From the NCBI GenBank assembly GCA_963851245.1, contig CAWKOH010000008.1:1-48541 (forward strand): a stretch of 48,541 nucleotides of DNA, given 5' to 3'. Positions within the stretch are counted from its first letter, which is position 1; every line of letters begins with the position of its first letter. A program made the translations under genes and the position numbers. The notes under the pieces are model-generated. The model searched no databases, was not told where the DNA came from, and saw only the letters and a program-made list of their open reading frames with translations. Below are positions 1 through 10,267 of the stretch, in pieces. The stretch comes from CAWKOH01 sp963851245. Lineage in GTDB: Bacteria; Actinomycetota; Acidimicrobiia; Acidimicrobiales; Palsa-688.

Positions 1-269
1 GTCCATCTCCGCTTCCCCGGCCAGCTCCCGGTACCGGGCGTTGTTTTCCAGGGCGCCGATATCCGGAGCATCGAGCGCCAGCACGGGGATGATCGATGCC
101 GGTGTGGCGCCGGCCTCGTCGAGCGCTCCGGTTGGTGGCGGAGCGCTCGCTGCAGGGCGTCGGCAGCCGGGCTGGGTGGGTTCTGCCGCAACTCGTCGAT
201 GTCGCAGAGCCCCTCATCAGCCACCAGAACCAGCACGTCACCGGGCCGCTGGTCAGGAGCTACCGCCAC
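1..269 (-). pseudogene. V/A-type ATPase subunit I (116-kDa), N-terminal part, frameshifted and cut by the window edge
   Basis: Reading minus from a probable GTG at 269, the first ~50 residues (VAVAPDQRPGDVLVLVADEG, followed by CDIDEL) look like the N-terminus of the membrane subunit I/a of V/A-type rotary ATPases. These proteins start with a short beta strand and a helix ending in a V-D-E-L-type segment. Subunit I carries the proton half-channels and joins the peripheral stalk to the membrane ring. Near position 116 coding shifts frame; the continuation (ASIIPVLALDAPDIGALENN) runs off the window. It follows the AC39-like gene directly, as expected in such operons. A sequencing indel or real decay could explain the shift. 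Confidence 0.45.
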
Positions 270-1158
270 GAACGGTGCGTCCGGGTCGGAGCCGGAGTCT
301 CGGCCACCGCATCGATAACCACCGCCAGGTCGCCGGCCCCGGCGGCCACCGCCAGCGCACGAGGGTCAGTCGAGCATCCACGGCGAGGAGACCGGTCACG
401 CCGACCACGATCGCCGCCCCTTGGGGAGGGCGGGCCGAAGGGAGGCACTTTCGGCCTCGACCAACCGCCACCAGTCGAGCTCCCGTTGCCCGACGTCGAC
501 CTCACTGCTGGTGGTCGTCTCCCACCACGGCCCCAGCAGGTGGGCAACCTGGCGGCGGGTCTCCTCCGAGAGCAGCGACTCGGCGGAAGCTCGGCGGGCC
601 CGCTCGACGAAGATACCGGCCGCCCCCTTCGCCCATCCCGCCGCTTCGGGTACCTGGTCGTCGACCGACCGCCCAGGCGAAGTTCATGGCCACGCGAACG
701 GCGGCCGGATCGTCTGACTGCGGATCGCCCAGGCGGACCGGGAGAGGGCTCGGCGCACCTCTGAAGGTGTCCGGGCCCGGGCGACGGACGGCCACGCCGT
801 CGTCAGCGATCCGAGAACGAACGGGGCCGGCACGGGGCGCCCCTTCAGGCGAAGGAGGTGATCGACGACATTACGGATCTCGAAGCCGGCGGCGAGGACA
901 CGTAGGGCGGCTGACCCCAGCGGCGGGCACCACCCGGCGAGGATCCGCAAATGCCACAGGAGGGTGTTATCCACCGCCCGTTGTGCCTCAGCCACGGTCG
1001 CGGCGGCGTGGAGCCCTCGACCGTAAGGGGTTCCCGCCAGGCCCGACGGCATCCGGGAGCGATCCTGATGCCGCGACGGCTGTGGCCCGTTCGGGGCCAA
1101 TGCGCCGGCGGGAAAGCGCCTTGGCTCTCACGCCCACCGCCACCCACCCGGCACTCAT
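260..1158 (-). pseudogene. V/A-type ATPase subunit C (AC39/V0D-like), multiply frameshifted
   Basis: A continuous protein can only be rebuilt by switching frame about five times (near 1041, 735, 665, 425 and 370). The pieces read in order MSAGWVAVGVRAKALSRRRI, AGTPYGRGLHAAATVAEAQR, RVLAAGFEIRNVVDHLLRLK, LSEETRRQVAHLLGPWWETT, and GDLAVVIDAVAETP before a TAG at 260. The helical EIRNVV-type repeat and ~300-residue length fit the V0D/AC39 funnel subunit that couples rotor to ring. Its ATG overlaps the stop of the stalk-subunit gene (ATGA), so the operon is translationally coupled. Each piece has good coding character, so the shifts look recent or technical rather than ancient. Confidence 0.55.
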
Positions 1159-1607
1159 GCTCGACCCGGTTCCTCTCCAGCGCGGGTCGCCATGGACAGG
1201 GCCCGCTGCACCACCTGCTCGGTGAGTAGCGGTAGCCGCTCGGCCATCAGCATTGTGATCCGTTCGGCTTCGCGTCTGCCGTCCGCCAGGACCTGATCCA
1301 CCTCGCGGTCGACCTCGACCAGGCGAGCAGCAGATGCTTCCGCTCGTGCTGCACCCGCCCGCTGCCTCGTCTCTGCTTTCAGCCGGCGGACCTCTTCTCG
1401 GGCGTCGTCCCGGGTCAGGTCGGCCAGCCGGGCGGCGTCTTCGACCAGCGCTCGAGCCTGTCGCTCGTAGGGCTCGAGCAGTGAGAACACTGGAGCCAGT
1501 TCGGCTTCGGCCTGAGCCACGAGGTCTGTGGGCACAGCCGCCGCTTGCGGTGCTCCGGGCACACCGAAACGGCGGATCCGATGCAGTATCTCGGCGACTG
1601 CACTCAC
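1155..1607 (-). CDS. V/A-type ATPase peripheral-stalk subunit (G/H-like coiled coil)
   Basis: About 150 residues from a GTG at 1607. After a short hydrophobic start (SAVAEILHRIRRFGVPGAP) the protein is one long charged helix rich in Ala, Arg and Glu (ARLADLTRDDAREEVRRLKA onward), typical of the E/G or H stalk subunits of V/A ATPases. These stalks hold the catalytic head still against the rotor. The gene overlaps the AC39-like gene by ATGA and is first in the minus-strand operon. Upstream lie three DosR-like boxes (1627-1676); the middle one is 36 nt from the GTG, the spacing seen at other probably leaderless genes here. Assignment rests on coiled-coil character and neighbours, since stalk sequences are poorly conserved. 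Confidence 0.6.
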   Translation of the reverse strand: MSAVAEILHRIRRFGVPGAPQAAAVPTDLVAQAEAELAPVFSLLEPYERQARALVEDAARLADLTRDDAREEVRRLKAETRQRAGAARAEASAARLVEVDREVDQVLADGRREAERITMLMAERLPLLTEQVVQRALSMATRAGEEPGRA

Positions 1608-1626
1608 GGGCGTGACCCTAGAGGAG

Positions 1627-1676
1627 GGGACCCGAAGGCCCCAGGGCCGAATGTCATAAATCGGGGCCTTCGGGAC
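1627..1676. promoter_or_regulatory. Cluster of three DosR-like boxes
   Basis: Three close matches in 50 bp: GGGACCCGAAGGCCC (1627-1641, one extra central base), GGGCCGAATGTCAT (1644-1657, 11/14) and GGGGCCTTCGGGAC (1663-1676, 10/14). They sit between the divergent rotary-ATPase operon (minus) and the GNAT gene (plus). A weaker site, GTGACGAAGAGCCC, lies at 1756-1769, 56 nt before the GNAT start. A regulatory role is inferred. Confidence 0.55.
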
Positions 1677-1825
1677 GCATTTGTCGGCTGAGCGCCCGGT
1701 AGGCCTGGCCCGGCGCATACGGCCGCCTCCCTCGGGTACCGGGCGAGGTCAAGACGTGACGAAGAGCCCTATACCCATGGTGTGTTCGTGGTCGATGCTT
1801 GTGACGACGGCCGAAAGGAGTGGCA

Positions 1826-2857
1826 TTGGCTGTGAACGGCCTTCCGTCGAGCCCAGAGACCGGGGTCGCCGCCGTGGGCCCGGTCGACGGGACGGTGATC
1901 CGTCGGATCGAACTCCCCGGGGGGAGAACCCTGCTGATACGCCGGGAGACCCCCGCCGACGCCGGCGCGCTCGCGGCGCTGTACGACCGGCTGGCAGAGG
2001 ACGACCGGTACTGCCGGTTCTTCAGCGCCAGGCGGCCGCCTGACCCCTTCATCGAGCGGATGACCAAAGTGTATGACCGTGGCGGGGTGGGCTTGGTGGC
2101 CGTGCTTTCGGAGCGTCCGGGGGTCGAGCGGATAGTCGGCGAGGCCAGCTATGAGCTCCAGCCCGACGGCGATGGCGAGCTAGGTATAACCGTCGAGAGC
2201 TTCGCCCGTGGGTGGTTGGGTCCCTATCTGCTCGATGTCCTGGTCGAACAGGCCAGGTCTAGGGGGCTGCGGAACCTTCAGGCGGAGGTGCTGATGGCCA
2301 ACCGCCGGATGCTGGCCGTGCTGCGCTCGCGGGGGATGGTGACGCTCGACTTCTACGATGGCCCGGCGACGATGAGGGTTGCGATAGGCGCGGCCCAGCG
2401 GATTCCGTCGTGGCCGGGTCGCCACGACCGGCCCCGCATCCTCCTCGAGGTCCCCGGCGGAACCTGGTACGGAACCAAGGCGCTACAGGCGGGCGGGTTT
2501 CAGGTGGTCGCCTGCGCCGGACCGGCCGCCTTCGGGGGGCGCTGCCCGGCCCTGGATGGCCAGCCCTGCCCGCTGGCGGCCGGAGCGGATGCTGTCGTCG
2601 TGGGCCTCCCCACCTCGACAGAAGCCGGAAGCGAGCTTGTCGATGCACATCGGAGGCTGCATCCCAAAGTGTCGATCTGCGCTCTGGGTCGAGCCCAGCC
2701 GGCCGGGAGCAGCGGTGACCTGCCCTGCCTGCCCACCGGTCCGGACGGCTCGGCGATGGTCGAGTTCCTAGAGAGGCTGATCGCTCGGGGTCAGTCGGAG
2801 GAGGGGTGCCATTCGGACCAGTCCGGGAGCGAGGCCGAAAGTGACATTGGGCCCTAG
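1826..2857 (+). CDS. GNAT N-acetyltransferase with C-terminal receiver-like domain
   Basis: About 343 residues. The first ~190 form a GNAT fold like the protein acetyltransferases that act on acyl-CoA synthetases: LIRRETPADAGALAALYDRL near the N-terminus and ARGWLGPYLLDVLVEQARSR as the acetyl-CoA-binding helix region. The last ~130 residues resemble a degenerate response-regulator receiver domain (strand RILLEV, GADAVVVGLP), with the Cys-rich stretch GGRCPALDGQPCPLAAGADA that I associate with small actinobacterial receiver-like proteins; no clear phospho-acceptor Asp. AAGGAG at 1815-1820 favours TTG 1826 or GTG 1832 over GTG 1820. The next gene is acetyl-CoA synthetase, the classical Pat substrate, so control of Acs by lysine acetylation is a reasonable inference. 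Confidence 0.75.
   Translation: MAVNGLPSSPETGVAAVGPVDGTVIRRIELPGGRTLLIRRETPADAGALAALYDRLAEDDRYCRFFSARRPPDPFIERMTKVYDRGGVGLVAVLSERPGVERIVGEASYELQPDGDGELGITVESFARGWLGPYLLDVLVEQARSRGLRNLQAEVLMANRRMLAVLRSRGMVTLDFYDGPATMRVAIGAAQRIPSWPGRHDRPRILLEVPGGTWYGTKALQAGGFQVVACAGPAAFGGRCPALDGQPCPLAAGADAVVVGLPTSTEAGSELVDAHRRLHPKVSICALGRAQPAGSSGDLPCLPTGPDGSAMVEFLERLIARGQSEEGCHSDQSGSEAESDIGP
2841..2854 (+). promoter_or_regulatory. DosR-like box upstream of acsA
   Basis: GTGACATTGGGCCC matches the window consensus at 11/14 positions. It lies inside the last codons of the GNAT gene, 65 nt before the acsA start, so the acsA-pdh operon may have its own promoter. Confidence 0.5.
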
Positions 2858-2919
2858 AGGAGCCCCACCGGGATCCTTACCGTGCGGGGTAGACGCGTTC
2901 GAGTGTCAGGAGGGCCGGG

Positions 2920-4709
<1,790 letters not shown>

Positions 4710-4713
<4 letters not shown>

Positions 4714-5741
4714 CCGAGCTCCGATCCAAGGGCATCCCGCCGTCTGGGACCGACGTCGATGGCAGGCAGGAGCATGCGATCCAACTACTTCGGCAGATGC
4801 TCCGTATACGCCGCTTCGAGGAACGAACAGTCCAGCTCTACAGCGAGATGCGCATACGAGGCTTTCTGCATCTGGACATCGGAGAGGAAGCCTGCGCGGT
4901 CGGGGTCATGGAGGCGCTCACGCCCGAGGATGCGGTCGTCTCTACCTACCGGGAGCACGGACATGCACTGGCGCGTGGCATGTCGATGCGAACCGTCATG
5001 GCCGAGCTCGAAGGAAAGGTCGAAGGCTGCAGCCGAGGGCGCGGAGGGTCGATGCATCTCTTCGATGCTCCGACCCGCTTCTACGGCGGCAACGCGATCG
5101 TCGGAGGAGGTCTGCCCGTCGCGGTCGGGCTGGCGCTGGCGGACCATCTCGCCAAGCGGCCCGTCGTGACCGCTTGCTTCTTCGGCGACGGGGCGGTCGC
5201 CGAGGGCGAGTTCCACGAGTCCATGAATCTGGCAGCCATCTGGGGCCTGCCCGTCTTGTTCTGTTGCGAGAACAACCTCTACGCCATGGGGACCGCGCTC
5301 GATCGCTCCGAGTCGGAGACCGATCTTTCGCTCAAGGCCGCCAGCTACCGCGTGCCGTCGTGGGAGGTCGACGGGATGGACGTGGTCGCCGTCGAGCAGG
5401 CGGCCCGGACCGCCGCGGAGAGCGTCCGAGGCGGAGGCGGACCGCACTTTCTGGAGCTGCGCACTTACCGGTTCCGAGCCCACTCCATGTACGACCCCGA
5501 TCGCTACCGCGACAAGGAGGAGATCGAGCGCTGGAAGCAGCGGGACCCGATCGGCGCGCTGTCCGACCGGCTCAGCGCCGACGGGCACCTCAGCGAAGAA
5601 GATCTCGACAGGATGGAATCCGAGATACAAGCCGAGGTGGAGGACGCGGTCACCTTTGCCGAGGCGGGCTCTCTCGAGCCGGTGTCCGATCTGTACAGAT
5701 TCGTCATGTCCGAATCCGCGACCGGCGGAGCGACGCCATGA
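4710..5741 (+). CDS. pdhA: Pyruvate (2-oxoacid) dehydrogenase E1 component alpha subunit
   Basis: 343 residues. With E1 beta it decarboxylates pyruvate on thiamine diphosphate and passes the acetyl group to E2 lipoyl. The TPP motif begins at GDGAVAEGEFHESMNLAAIW and ends in CENN; the loop RAHSMYDPDRYR matches the E1-alpha loop that is phosphorylated in eukaryotes. N-terminal RIRRFEER and GRGGSMHLFDAPTRFYGGN are also characteristic. GTG 4710 overlaps the acsA stop, and the stop overlaps the pdhB start (ATGA). Pyruvate, acetoin and branched-chain E1 cannot be told apart with certainty; acetoin dehydrogenase is the main alternative because gene order and size are similar. Confidence 0.88.
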
Positions 5742-6706
5742 CCAAGCTGTCCTACCGGGAGGCCATGCGTGAGGCGTTGCGCGAAGCCCTGAATCGGGAC
5801 GACAGGGTCTTTCTGATGGGGGAGGACATCGGCCGTTACGGCGGTTGCTTCGCGGTGACGCTGGGCCTGCTCGAGGAGTTCGGACCGGACCGGATTCGGG
5901 ACACGCCGCTATCAGAGTCAGCCTTCGTCGGTGCCGGGATCGGGGCCGCGCTGGGTGGAATGCGCCCCATCGTCGAGGTCATGACGGTCAACTTCAGCCT
6001 GTTGGCACTGGATCAGATCGTCAACAATGCTGCTGCGTTGCTGTACATGTCGGGCGGGCAGTTCAACGTCCCACTGGTGATTCGGATGAGCACCGGGGGC
6101 GGGCGCCAGGTCGCGGCTCAGCACTCTCACAGCCTGGAGGGCTGGTATGCCCACGTGCCGGGCATCCGGGTTCTGGCGCCGGCAACCCTCGAAGACGCCC
6201 GCGGGATGCTGTGGCCGGCCGTCGAGGATCCCGATCCGGTGCTCATCTTCGAGCATGCGTCGCTATACAACATGCAGGGGGACCTGGCAGATACAACCGG
6301 GGACATAACCAGCGCCGCCGTACGTCGCTCCGGGGACGATGTGACCATCATCGCCTACGGGGGAACCGTCCGGACGGCGACCGAGGCCGCCGGGACTCTT
6401 GCCGAGGAGGGGATCAGCTCCGAGGTCATAGACCTTCGGTCGCTTCGCCCCCTCGACACGGCCACGTTTGTCTCGTCGGTGGTGAGAACCCATCGGGCCG
6501 TGGTCGTGGACGAGGGGTGGTGCACGGGGAGCCTGGCCGCCGAGGTGTGCAGCCGCATCGCGGAGGAGGCTTTCTACGACCTCGACGCACCCGTTCGTCG
6601 AGTGTGCAGTGAGGAGGTGCCGATGCCCTATGCCAAGCACCTGGAAGATGCCGCCCTGCCACAGCCGTCCGATGTGGTCGAGGCCGTACGGGCCCTAGGA
6701 GCTTGA
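5738..6706 (+). CDS. pdhB: Pyruvate (2-oxoacid) dehydrogenase E1 component beta subunit
   Basis: 322 residues, usual size for E1 beta. It starts MTKLSYREAMREALREAL and has FLMGEDIGRYGGCFAVTLGL, DTPLSESAFVGAGIGAALGG, QHSHSLEGWYAHVPGIRVLA and the C-terminal EEVPMPYAKHLEDAALP, all typical of the transketolase pyrimidine and C-terminal domains of this subunit. The ATG overlaps the pdhA stop; the E2 gene starts at the very next base after its stop. The alpha2beta2 E1 is expected to bind a peripheral-subunit-binding domain of the E2 encoded next. Confidence 0.9.
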   Translation: MTKLSYREAMREALREALNRDDRVFLMGEDIGRYGGCFAVTLGLLEEFGPDRIRDTPLSESAFVGAGIGAALGGMRPIVEVMTVNFSLLALDQIVNNAAALLYMSGGQFNVPLVIRMSTGGGRQVAAQHSHSLEGWYAHVPGIRVLAPATLEDARGMLWPAVEDPDPVLIFEHASLYNMQGDLADTTGDITSAAVRRSGDDVTIIAYGGTVRTATEAAGTLAEEGISSEVIDLRSLRPLDTATFVSSVVRTHRAVVVDEGWCTGSLAAEVCSRIAEEAFYDLDAPVRRVCSEEVPMPYAKHLEDAALPQPSDVVEAVRALGA

Positions 6707-8155
6707 GTGGGCGCCTTCCGGATGCCGTCGCTCGGCGCCGACATGGACGTCGGTACCGTGACCCACTGGCTCATCAAGCCCGGGGACAGGGTCCACCGGG
6801 GCGACATCGTGGCGGTGGTGGACACCGAGAAGTCGACCATCGAGGTGGAGATATTCGAAAGCGGTGTGGTCGATTCCGTCCTCGTTGCCGAGGGCGAGGA
6901 GGTGGCGGTGGGGACCCCACTCGCTCAGATCTCCACGAACGGGACATCGACGGCTCGAACCGAGGCCCCCCGGCGACCGCAGGTCGCAACCGCACGACGG
7001 TCTCCGGTTACTTCGCCTGTGGTGCGGCGCCTGGCCGAGAAGCTCGGAGTGGACCTGGCGACCGTGGCCGGAAGCGGAGCCGGCGGGAAGGTGACGAGGG
7101 CGGACGTAGAACAAGCCGCCCGGCTGCTCGAGGCTGAGCCCGAGGTTGCCGAGGCCGAGCCGGAAATCGCCGAGCCCGAGCTCGAGATCTCGAAGGCCGA
7201 GCCCCAGGTCGCCGAGACCGGCGCGGCCCTCCGCAGGCGTTCAGCTTCCGCCAGGCCCCCCGAAGCGAGCAGGGCGGCCCGGCCCTCCTGGTCCCGTGCG
7301 TCCCCCCTCGCGCGGCGGGTCGCCGCCGAGAAGGGTGTCGACCTGTCCGCCGTCAGGGGATCCGGTCCGCGTGGGGCCGTCGTCGCAGCCGACCTCAGTA
7401 AGCCGGAGCCATCGACCAGAGGCGAAGGGGTGCCTCGATCGCGGCCAGCACCGGAAGAAGAGCCTGCCGGTGGGCGTGAGTCCCGCGATCGCCAAGCGGC
7501 GATGAGACGGGCCATCGGGAACCTCATGGCCCGCTCGAAGCGCGAGATCCCGCACTACTACTTGTCCACGACCATCGATATGAGTGCCGCGGCGGGATGG
7601 ATCGAACGCACCAATCTGGACCGGTCCGTCGCAGCGCGACTCGTGCTCCCGGTTCTGCTGATCAAAGCGGTCGGCCGGGCGGTGGCCGCCGTGCCCGAGA
7701 TGAATGGATTCATGATCGACGACTCCTTCGTGCCCAGCCCGGCAGTGCACGTCGGAGTAGCCATCTCGCTGCGTCAGGGTGGAGTCATCGCTCCTGCCAT
7801 TCACGACGTGGATCAGTTGCCCTTGTCCGAGCTCATGAAGGCACTGAGGGATCTGGTCGGGCGGGCGCGCTCAGGATCGCTGCGCAGCTCGGAGATGAGC
7901 GATCCCACCATTACAGTCACCAATCTGGGTGACCTGGGTGTGGAGTCGGTGTTCGGAGTGATCTACCCGCCCCAGGTCGCGCTCGTCGGCTTTGGCAGGG
8001 TCACGGATCGGCCCTGGGCGCAGGACGGCCTGCTAGGAGTGCGACCATGCCTTACGGCCACGCTGTCTGCCGATCACCGGGCGAGCGACGGCCACCGAGG
8101 TGGCCGCTTCCTCGCTGAGATCGAACGTCTGTTGCACAACCCGGAGGAGCTATGA
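6707..8155 (+). CDS. pdhC: Dihydrolipoamide acyltransferase E2 with one lipoyl and two subunit-binding domains
   Basis: 482 residues. Residues ~1-80 are a lipoyl domain with the lipoylated lysine in DTEKS (K42). An acidic linker of AEPE repeats separates two peripheral-subunit-binding domains: VVRRLAEKLGVDLATVAGSG (~105-137) and LARRVAAEKGVDLSAVRGSG (~196-230). Residues ~255-482 form the acyltransferase core ending in DHRASDG, with the catalytic His near 457 and the Asp two residues before the Gly position. It moves acetyl from lipoyl to CoA. GTG 6707 follows the pdhB stop immediately. Two binding domains in one chain is uncommon. No E3 (dihydrolipoamide dehydrogenase) gene is in the operon or window, so E3 must be encoded elsewhere. 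Confidence 0.9.
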   Translation: MGAFRMPSLGADMDVGTVTHWLIKPGDRVHRGDIVAVVDTEKSTIEVEIFESGVVDSVLVAEGEEVAVGTPLAQISTNGTSTARTEAPRRPQVATARRSPVTSPVVRRLAEKLGVDLATVAGSGAGGKVTRADVEQAARLLEAEPEVAEAEPEIAEPELEISKAEPQVAETGAALRRRSASARPPEASRAARPSWSRASPLARRVAAEKGVDLSAVRGSGPRGAVVAADLSKPEPSTRGEGVPRSRPAPEEEPAGGRESRDRQAAMRRAIGNLMARSKREIPHYYLSTTIDMSAAAGWIERTNLDRSVAARLVLPVLLIKAVGRAVAAVPEMNGFMIDDSFVPSPAVHVGVAISLRQGGVIAPAIHDVDQLPLSELMKALRDLVGRARSGSLRSSEMSDPTITVTNLGDLGVESVFGVIYPPQVALVGFGRVTDRPWAQDGLLGVRPCLTATLSADHRASDGHRGGRFLAEIERLLHNPEEL

Positions 8156-8397
8156 CGAGAGACGACGCACTGGAGCTGATCAAGGCGGTGCTTCACCAGA
8201 TCGCCCCGGAGGCCGAAATCGAGGATGTCGGCCCGGACGAGACCATCCAGGAAGCCCTGGACATGGATTCCATCGACTTCTTGAACCTCGTGATCGGTCT
8301 CAGCGAGAAGACGGGCATCGACATACCCGAGCGCGATTACCCGCAGTTGACAACCCCAGAGGGTCTTGTTTCCTATTTGACGGCCAAGGCCAGGTAG
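8152..8397 (+). CDS. Acyl carrier protein
   Basis: 81 residues, the usual ACP size. The phosphopantetheine attachment Ser40 sits in LDMDSIDFLNLVIGL, and the acidic helix pattern (EAEIEDVGPDETIQEA before it, KTGIDIPERDYPQLTTPEGL after it) fits an ACP fold. The ATG overlaps the E2 stop (ATGA), so it is co-translated with the dehydrogenase complex, in the place where E3 is often found. Its partner is unknown; acceptance of acyl groups from the E2, or a link from lipoate to ACP, are guesses from position. It is last in the acsA operon. Confidence 0.88.
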   Translation: MTRDDALELIKAVLHQIAPEAEIEDVGPDETIQEALDMDSIDFLNLVIGLSEKTGIDIPERDYPQLTTPEGLVSYLTAKAR

Positions 8398-8862
8398 ATC
8401 CCTCTCACCCCTCGCCTTCGGTTGGAGGATGAGTCCGGAGGCCATGCTGCTCGACGGGCGGCGAGGATCCCGGGCGATCGCCGACATGCTTCACCGCAGT
8501 CCGAACTGATTCCCCGTTATTGGTCCCGCCCGTCTCTTCATGGTCGGTACAAGGCGGCGCCGCCAGTCAGCCCGGACGCCCCGCACACGACGAGGACGCT
8601 GCACGCAACGGCCAGCCGCGAGGCGTTATGGCGAGTTCGCCAGCCTCAACAGCAGAAATGCCCTCAATCGTGGTTGCCATAGCTGCCTACCAGTTCCTTG
8701 TCGGCGGTGAGGAGAACGCCACTGATGGCGTTCAGCTGTTGACACCGCTTACAGCGTGCCCGGCAACGGAGCCTTCCACTGGAGGCGAACGGCCCCGACT
8801 CCGCGCCCCGCACGAACCGAACGTCACTGGCGACGCGGACGGCTCTGGTCCAGACTCGAAGG
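8398..8862. other. Intergenic stretch with nothing recognised
   Basis: About 465 bp between the ACP gene and the AhpD-like gene. I see no convincing reading frame, no DosR-like box and no strong hairpin. The frames open here give low-complexity Arg/Pro/Ser translations without a ribosome site. Confidence 0.5.
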
Positions 8863-9489
8863 ATGACAGAGTTGACATCGCCCGGCCGAGCCGCGACGCT
8901 TCCTGCGCCGTCACCGTTAGCGCGGCTGGTGGCCCGGCTCAGCGGTATGGCGACCGGCAACGACCCCTTGCGAGTGTTCAGCACGATCGGCCGGCACCGC
9001 CGGCTGTTCAGATGGTGGCTACCGTTTGCCGGCAGCCTTCTCCGGGGAGGCCGGCTCGCTCGTGCCGACACCGAACTGCTGATTCTCAGAACCGCCTGGA
9101 ACTGCGGCGCTTGGTACGAATGGGTGCAACACGTGCCCCTGGCGTCCAAGGCCGGCCTCTCCTCAACGAGAATCGCTGCCGTTGCGGAAGGCCCCGCTCA
9201 CACGGAGTGGACATCCCGGCAGCGCCTCCTGCTGGAGGCCACCGACGAGCTGCACGCCGCCCGGGTCGTGAATGAGCGGGCTTGGCAGAGGCTCTCGGAG
9301 CATCTAACGGTTGAGCAATGCATGGAGCTGTGCTTCGTAGTGGGGCACTACGAGATGCTGGCTATGACTCTCAACTCGCTCGGGGTGGAACCGGAGCCGA
9401 GCGCCGTACGAAAGCTAGACGCCACATCCGCCGCTCTCGCCGCTCGATTGGCCTACCGCCTGCGATTAGCCCGGGTCCATGAGAGCTGA
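8863..9489 (+). CDS. Carboxymuconolactone decarboxylase / AhpD-like protein
   Basis: 208 residues. The segment LARADTELLILRTAWNCGAW followed by YEWVQHVPLASKAGLS is the hallmark of the carboxymuconolactone decarboxylase family; the C-terminal half (MELCFVVGHYEMLAMTLNSL) completes the helical fold. The usual AhpD CxxC is absent: only a single Cys (NCGAWYEW) is at that place, so a peroxidase-partner role is doubtful and the substrate is unknown. The ATG has a short AAGG upstream. Two hairpins follow directly downstream. No DosR-like box was seen in front, so its regulation may differ from its neighbours. Confidence 0.8.
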   Translation: MTELTSPGRAATLPAPSPLARLVARLSGMATGNDPLRVFSTIGRHRRLFRWWLPFAGSLLRGGRLARADTELLILRTAWNCGAWYEWVQHVPLASKAGLSSTRIAAVAEGPAHTEWTSRQRLLLEATDELHAARVVNERAWQRLSEHLTVEQCMELCFVVGHYEMLAMTLNSLGVEPEPSAVRKLDATSAALAARLAYRLRLARVHES

Positions 9490-9504
9490 TCGGAGTGATC
9501 GTCG

Positions 9505-9534
9505 ATCCAGCTCCACGCCCTCTCTGAGCTGGAT
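9505..9534 (+). terminator. Hairpin downstream of the AhpD-like gene
   Basis: Perfect 9-bp arms ATCCAGCTC / GAGCTGGAT with a 12-nt loop, 16 nt after the stop. There is no U-run, so termination is tentative. Confidence 0.5.
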
Positions 9535-9556
9535 GGGGGTGTTCAGGCGATGGGGG

Positions 9557-9591
9557 TGATCAGGGACCGACTCGAGTTCGGTCCCCGATCA
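9557..9591 (+). terminator. Second hairpin between the AhpD-like gene and the USP gene
   Basis: 14-nt arms TGATCAGGGACCGA and TCGGTCCCCGATCA pair at 13 positions around a 7-nt loop. It probably insulates the next promoter from upstream transcription. Confidence 0.5.
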
Positions 9592-9710
9592 TATGCTCCC
9601 CCCTCGGAATAACCGGTCCCTCCAAGCCTCGGCCTGGGGGAGGAACCAAGGCTCTTGGGTCTCGCGTGTTCCGGTCTCTTGAACATACGAGAGATGATGC
9701 TGCTGGCGTA

Positions 9711-9724
9711 GGGCCGAAAGTCCC
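9711..9724 (+). promoter_or_regulatory. DosR-like box (perfect consensus, reverse orientation)
   Basis: GGGCCGAAAGTCCC, exact reverse complement of the consensus, 105 nt before the USP start. With the site at 9753 it makes a two-box promoter. Confidence 0.65.
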
Positions 9725-9752
9725 TATGACCGCCGGGGACGGAAGGAAATCG

Positions 9753-9766
9753 GTGACCTTCGGCTC
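9753..9766 (+). promoter_or_regulatory. DosR-like box proximal to the USP gene
   Basis: GTGACCTTCGGCTC, 11/14 to the consensus, 63 nt before the USP start, the spacing typical of the leadered genes in this window. Confidence 0.6.
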
Positions 9767-9829
9767 TGGGTTCACGACAGACCGTCGGCGATCCTGTAAG
9801 GGACAGCTTGATCTCGGGAAGGAAGAGCC

Positions 9830-10267
9830 ATGGGTGAAACTATCGTGGTGGGGATTGACGGCAGCGACGACGGCCAGCGCGCCCTGGCCTGGGCGGTTGA
9901 GGAGGCCCGAAAGCGCGGCGCCGTCCTCGAGGCGGTTCACGCCTGGGAACTTATGGCGAGCGACACGATGTCGCCGGACCCGGCGGCGAACGCCCGCACC
10001 GTCTTGGCCCAGTCTTTGACCGATATAGACACCGAAGGAGTCGAAGTTCACCCACGACTTGTCGAGGGCCGACCGGTGCCGAGTCTGGTCCGGGCGGCGG
10101 CCGAAGCCGACCTGCTCGTTGTCGGATCACACGGTCGTAGCGGGATCGCGGCGGTCATCCTCGGCTCGGTCAGCAGCTCCTGCCTGCACTACGCCTCGTG
10201 CCCGGTCGTAGTGGTACCCCCGGCCGGGCGAAGTTCCATGGTCGGGGCGAGGAACGGGCATCCATGA
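9830..10267 (+). CDS. Universal stress protein (single domain)
   Basis: 145 residues. The first strand IVVGIDGSDDGQRALAWAVE and the C-terminal ATP-binding motif VVGSHGRSGIAAVILGSVSS (G-2x-G-9x-G-S pattern) define a nucleotide-binding USP. Such proteins are cytoplasmic dimers linked to growth arrest and low oxygen in mycobacteria. AAGGAAGAG lies just before the ATG. The stop overlaps the start of the PNPOx-like gene (ATGA). Two DosR-like boxes upstream make it a strong candidate member of the shared regulon. Confidence 0.92.
   Translation: MGETIVVGIDGSDDGQRALAWAVEEARKRGAVLEAVHAWELMASDTMSPDPAANARTVLAQSLTDIDTEGVEVHPRLVEGRPVPSLVRAAAEADLLVVGSHGRSGIAAVILGSVSSSCLHYASCPVVVVPPAGRSSMVGARNGHP

Noticed and set aside
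41..1225. A 394-codon open frame on the plus strand
   Set aside because: Its translation is Arg/Pro/Gly-rich without any domain, and the minus strand gives recognisable ATPase subunits; it is open because of high GC.
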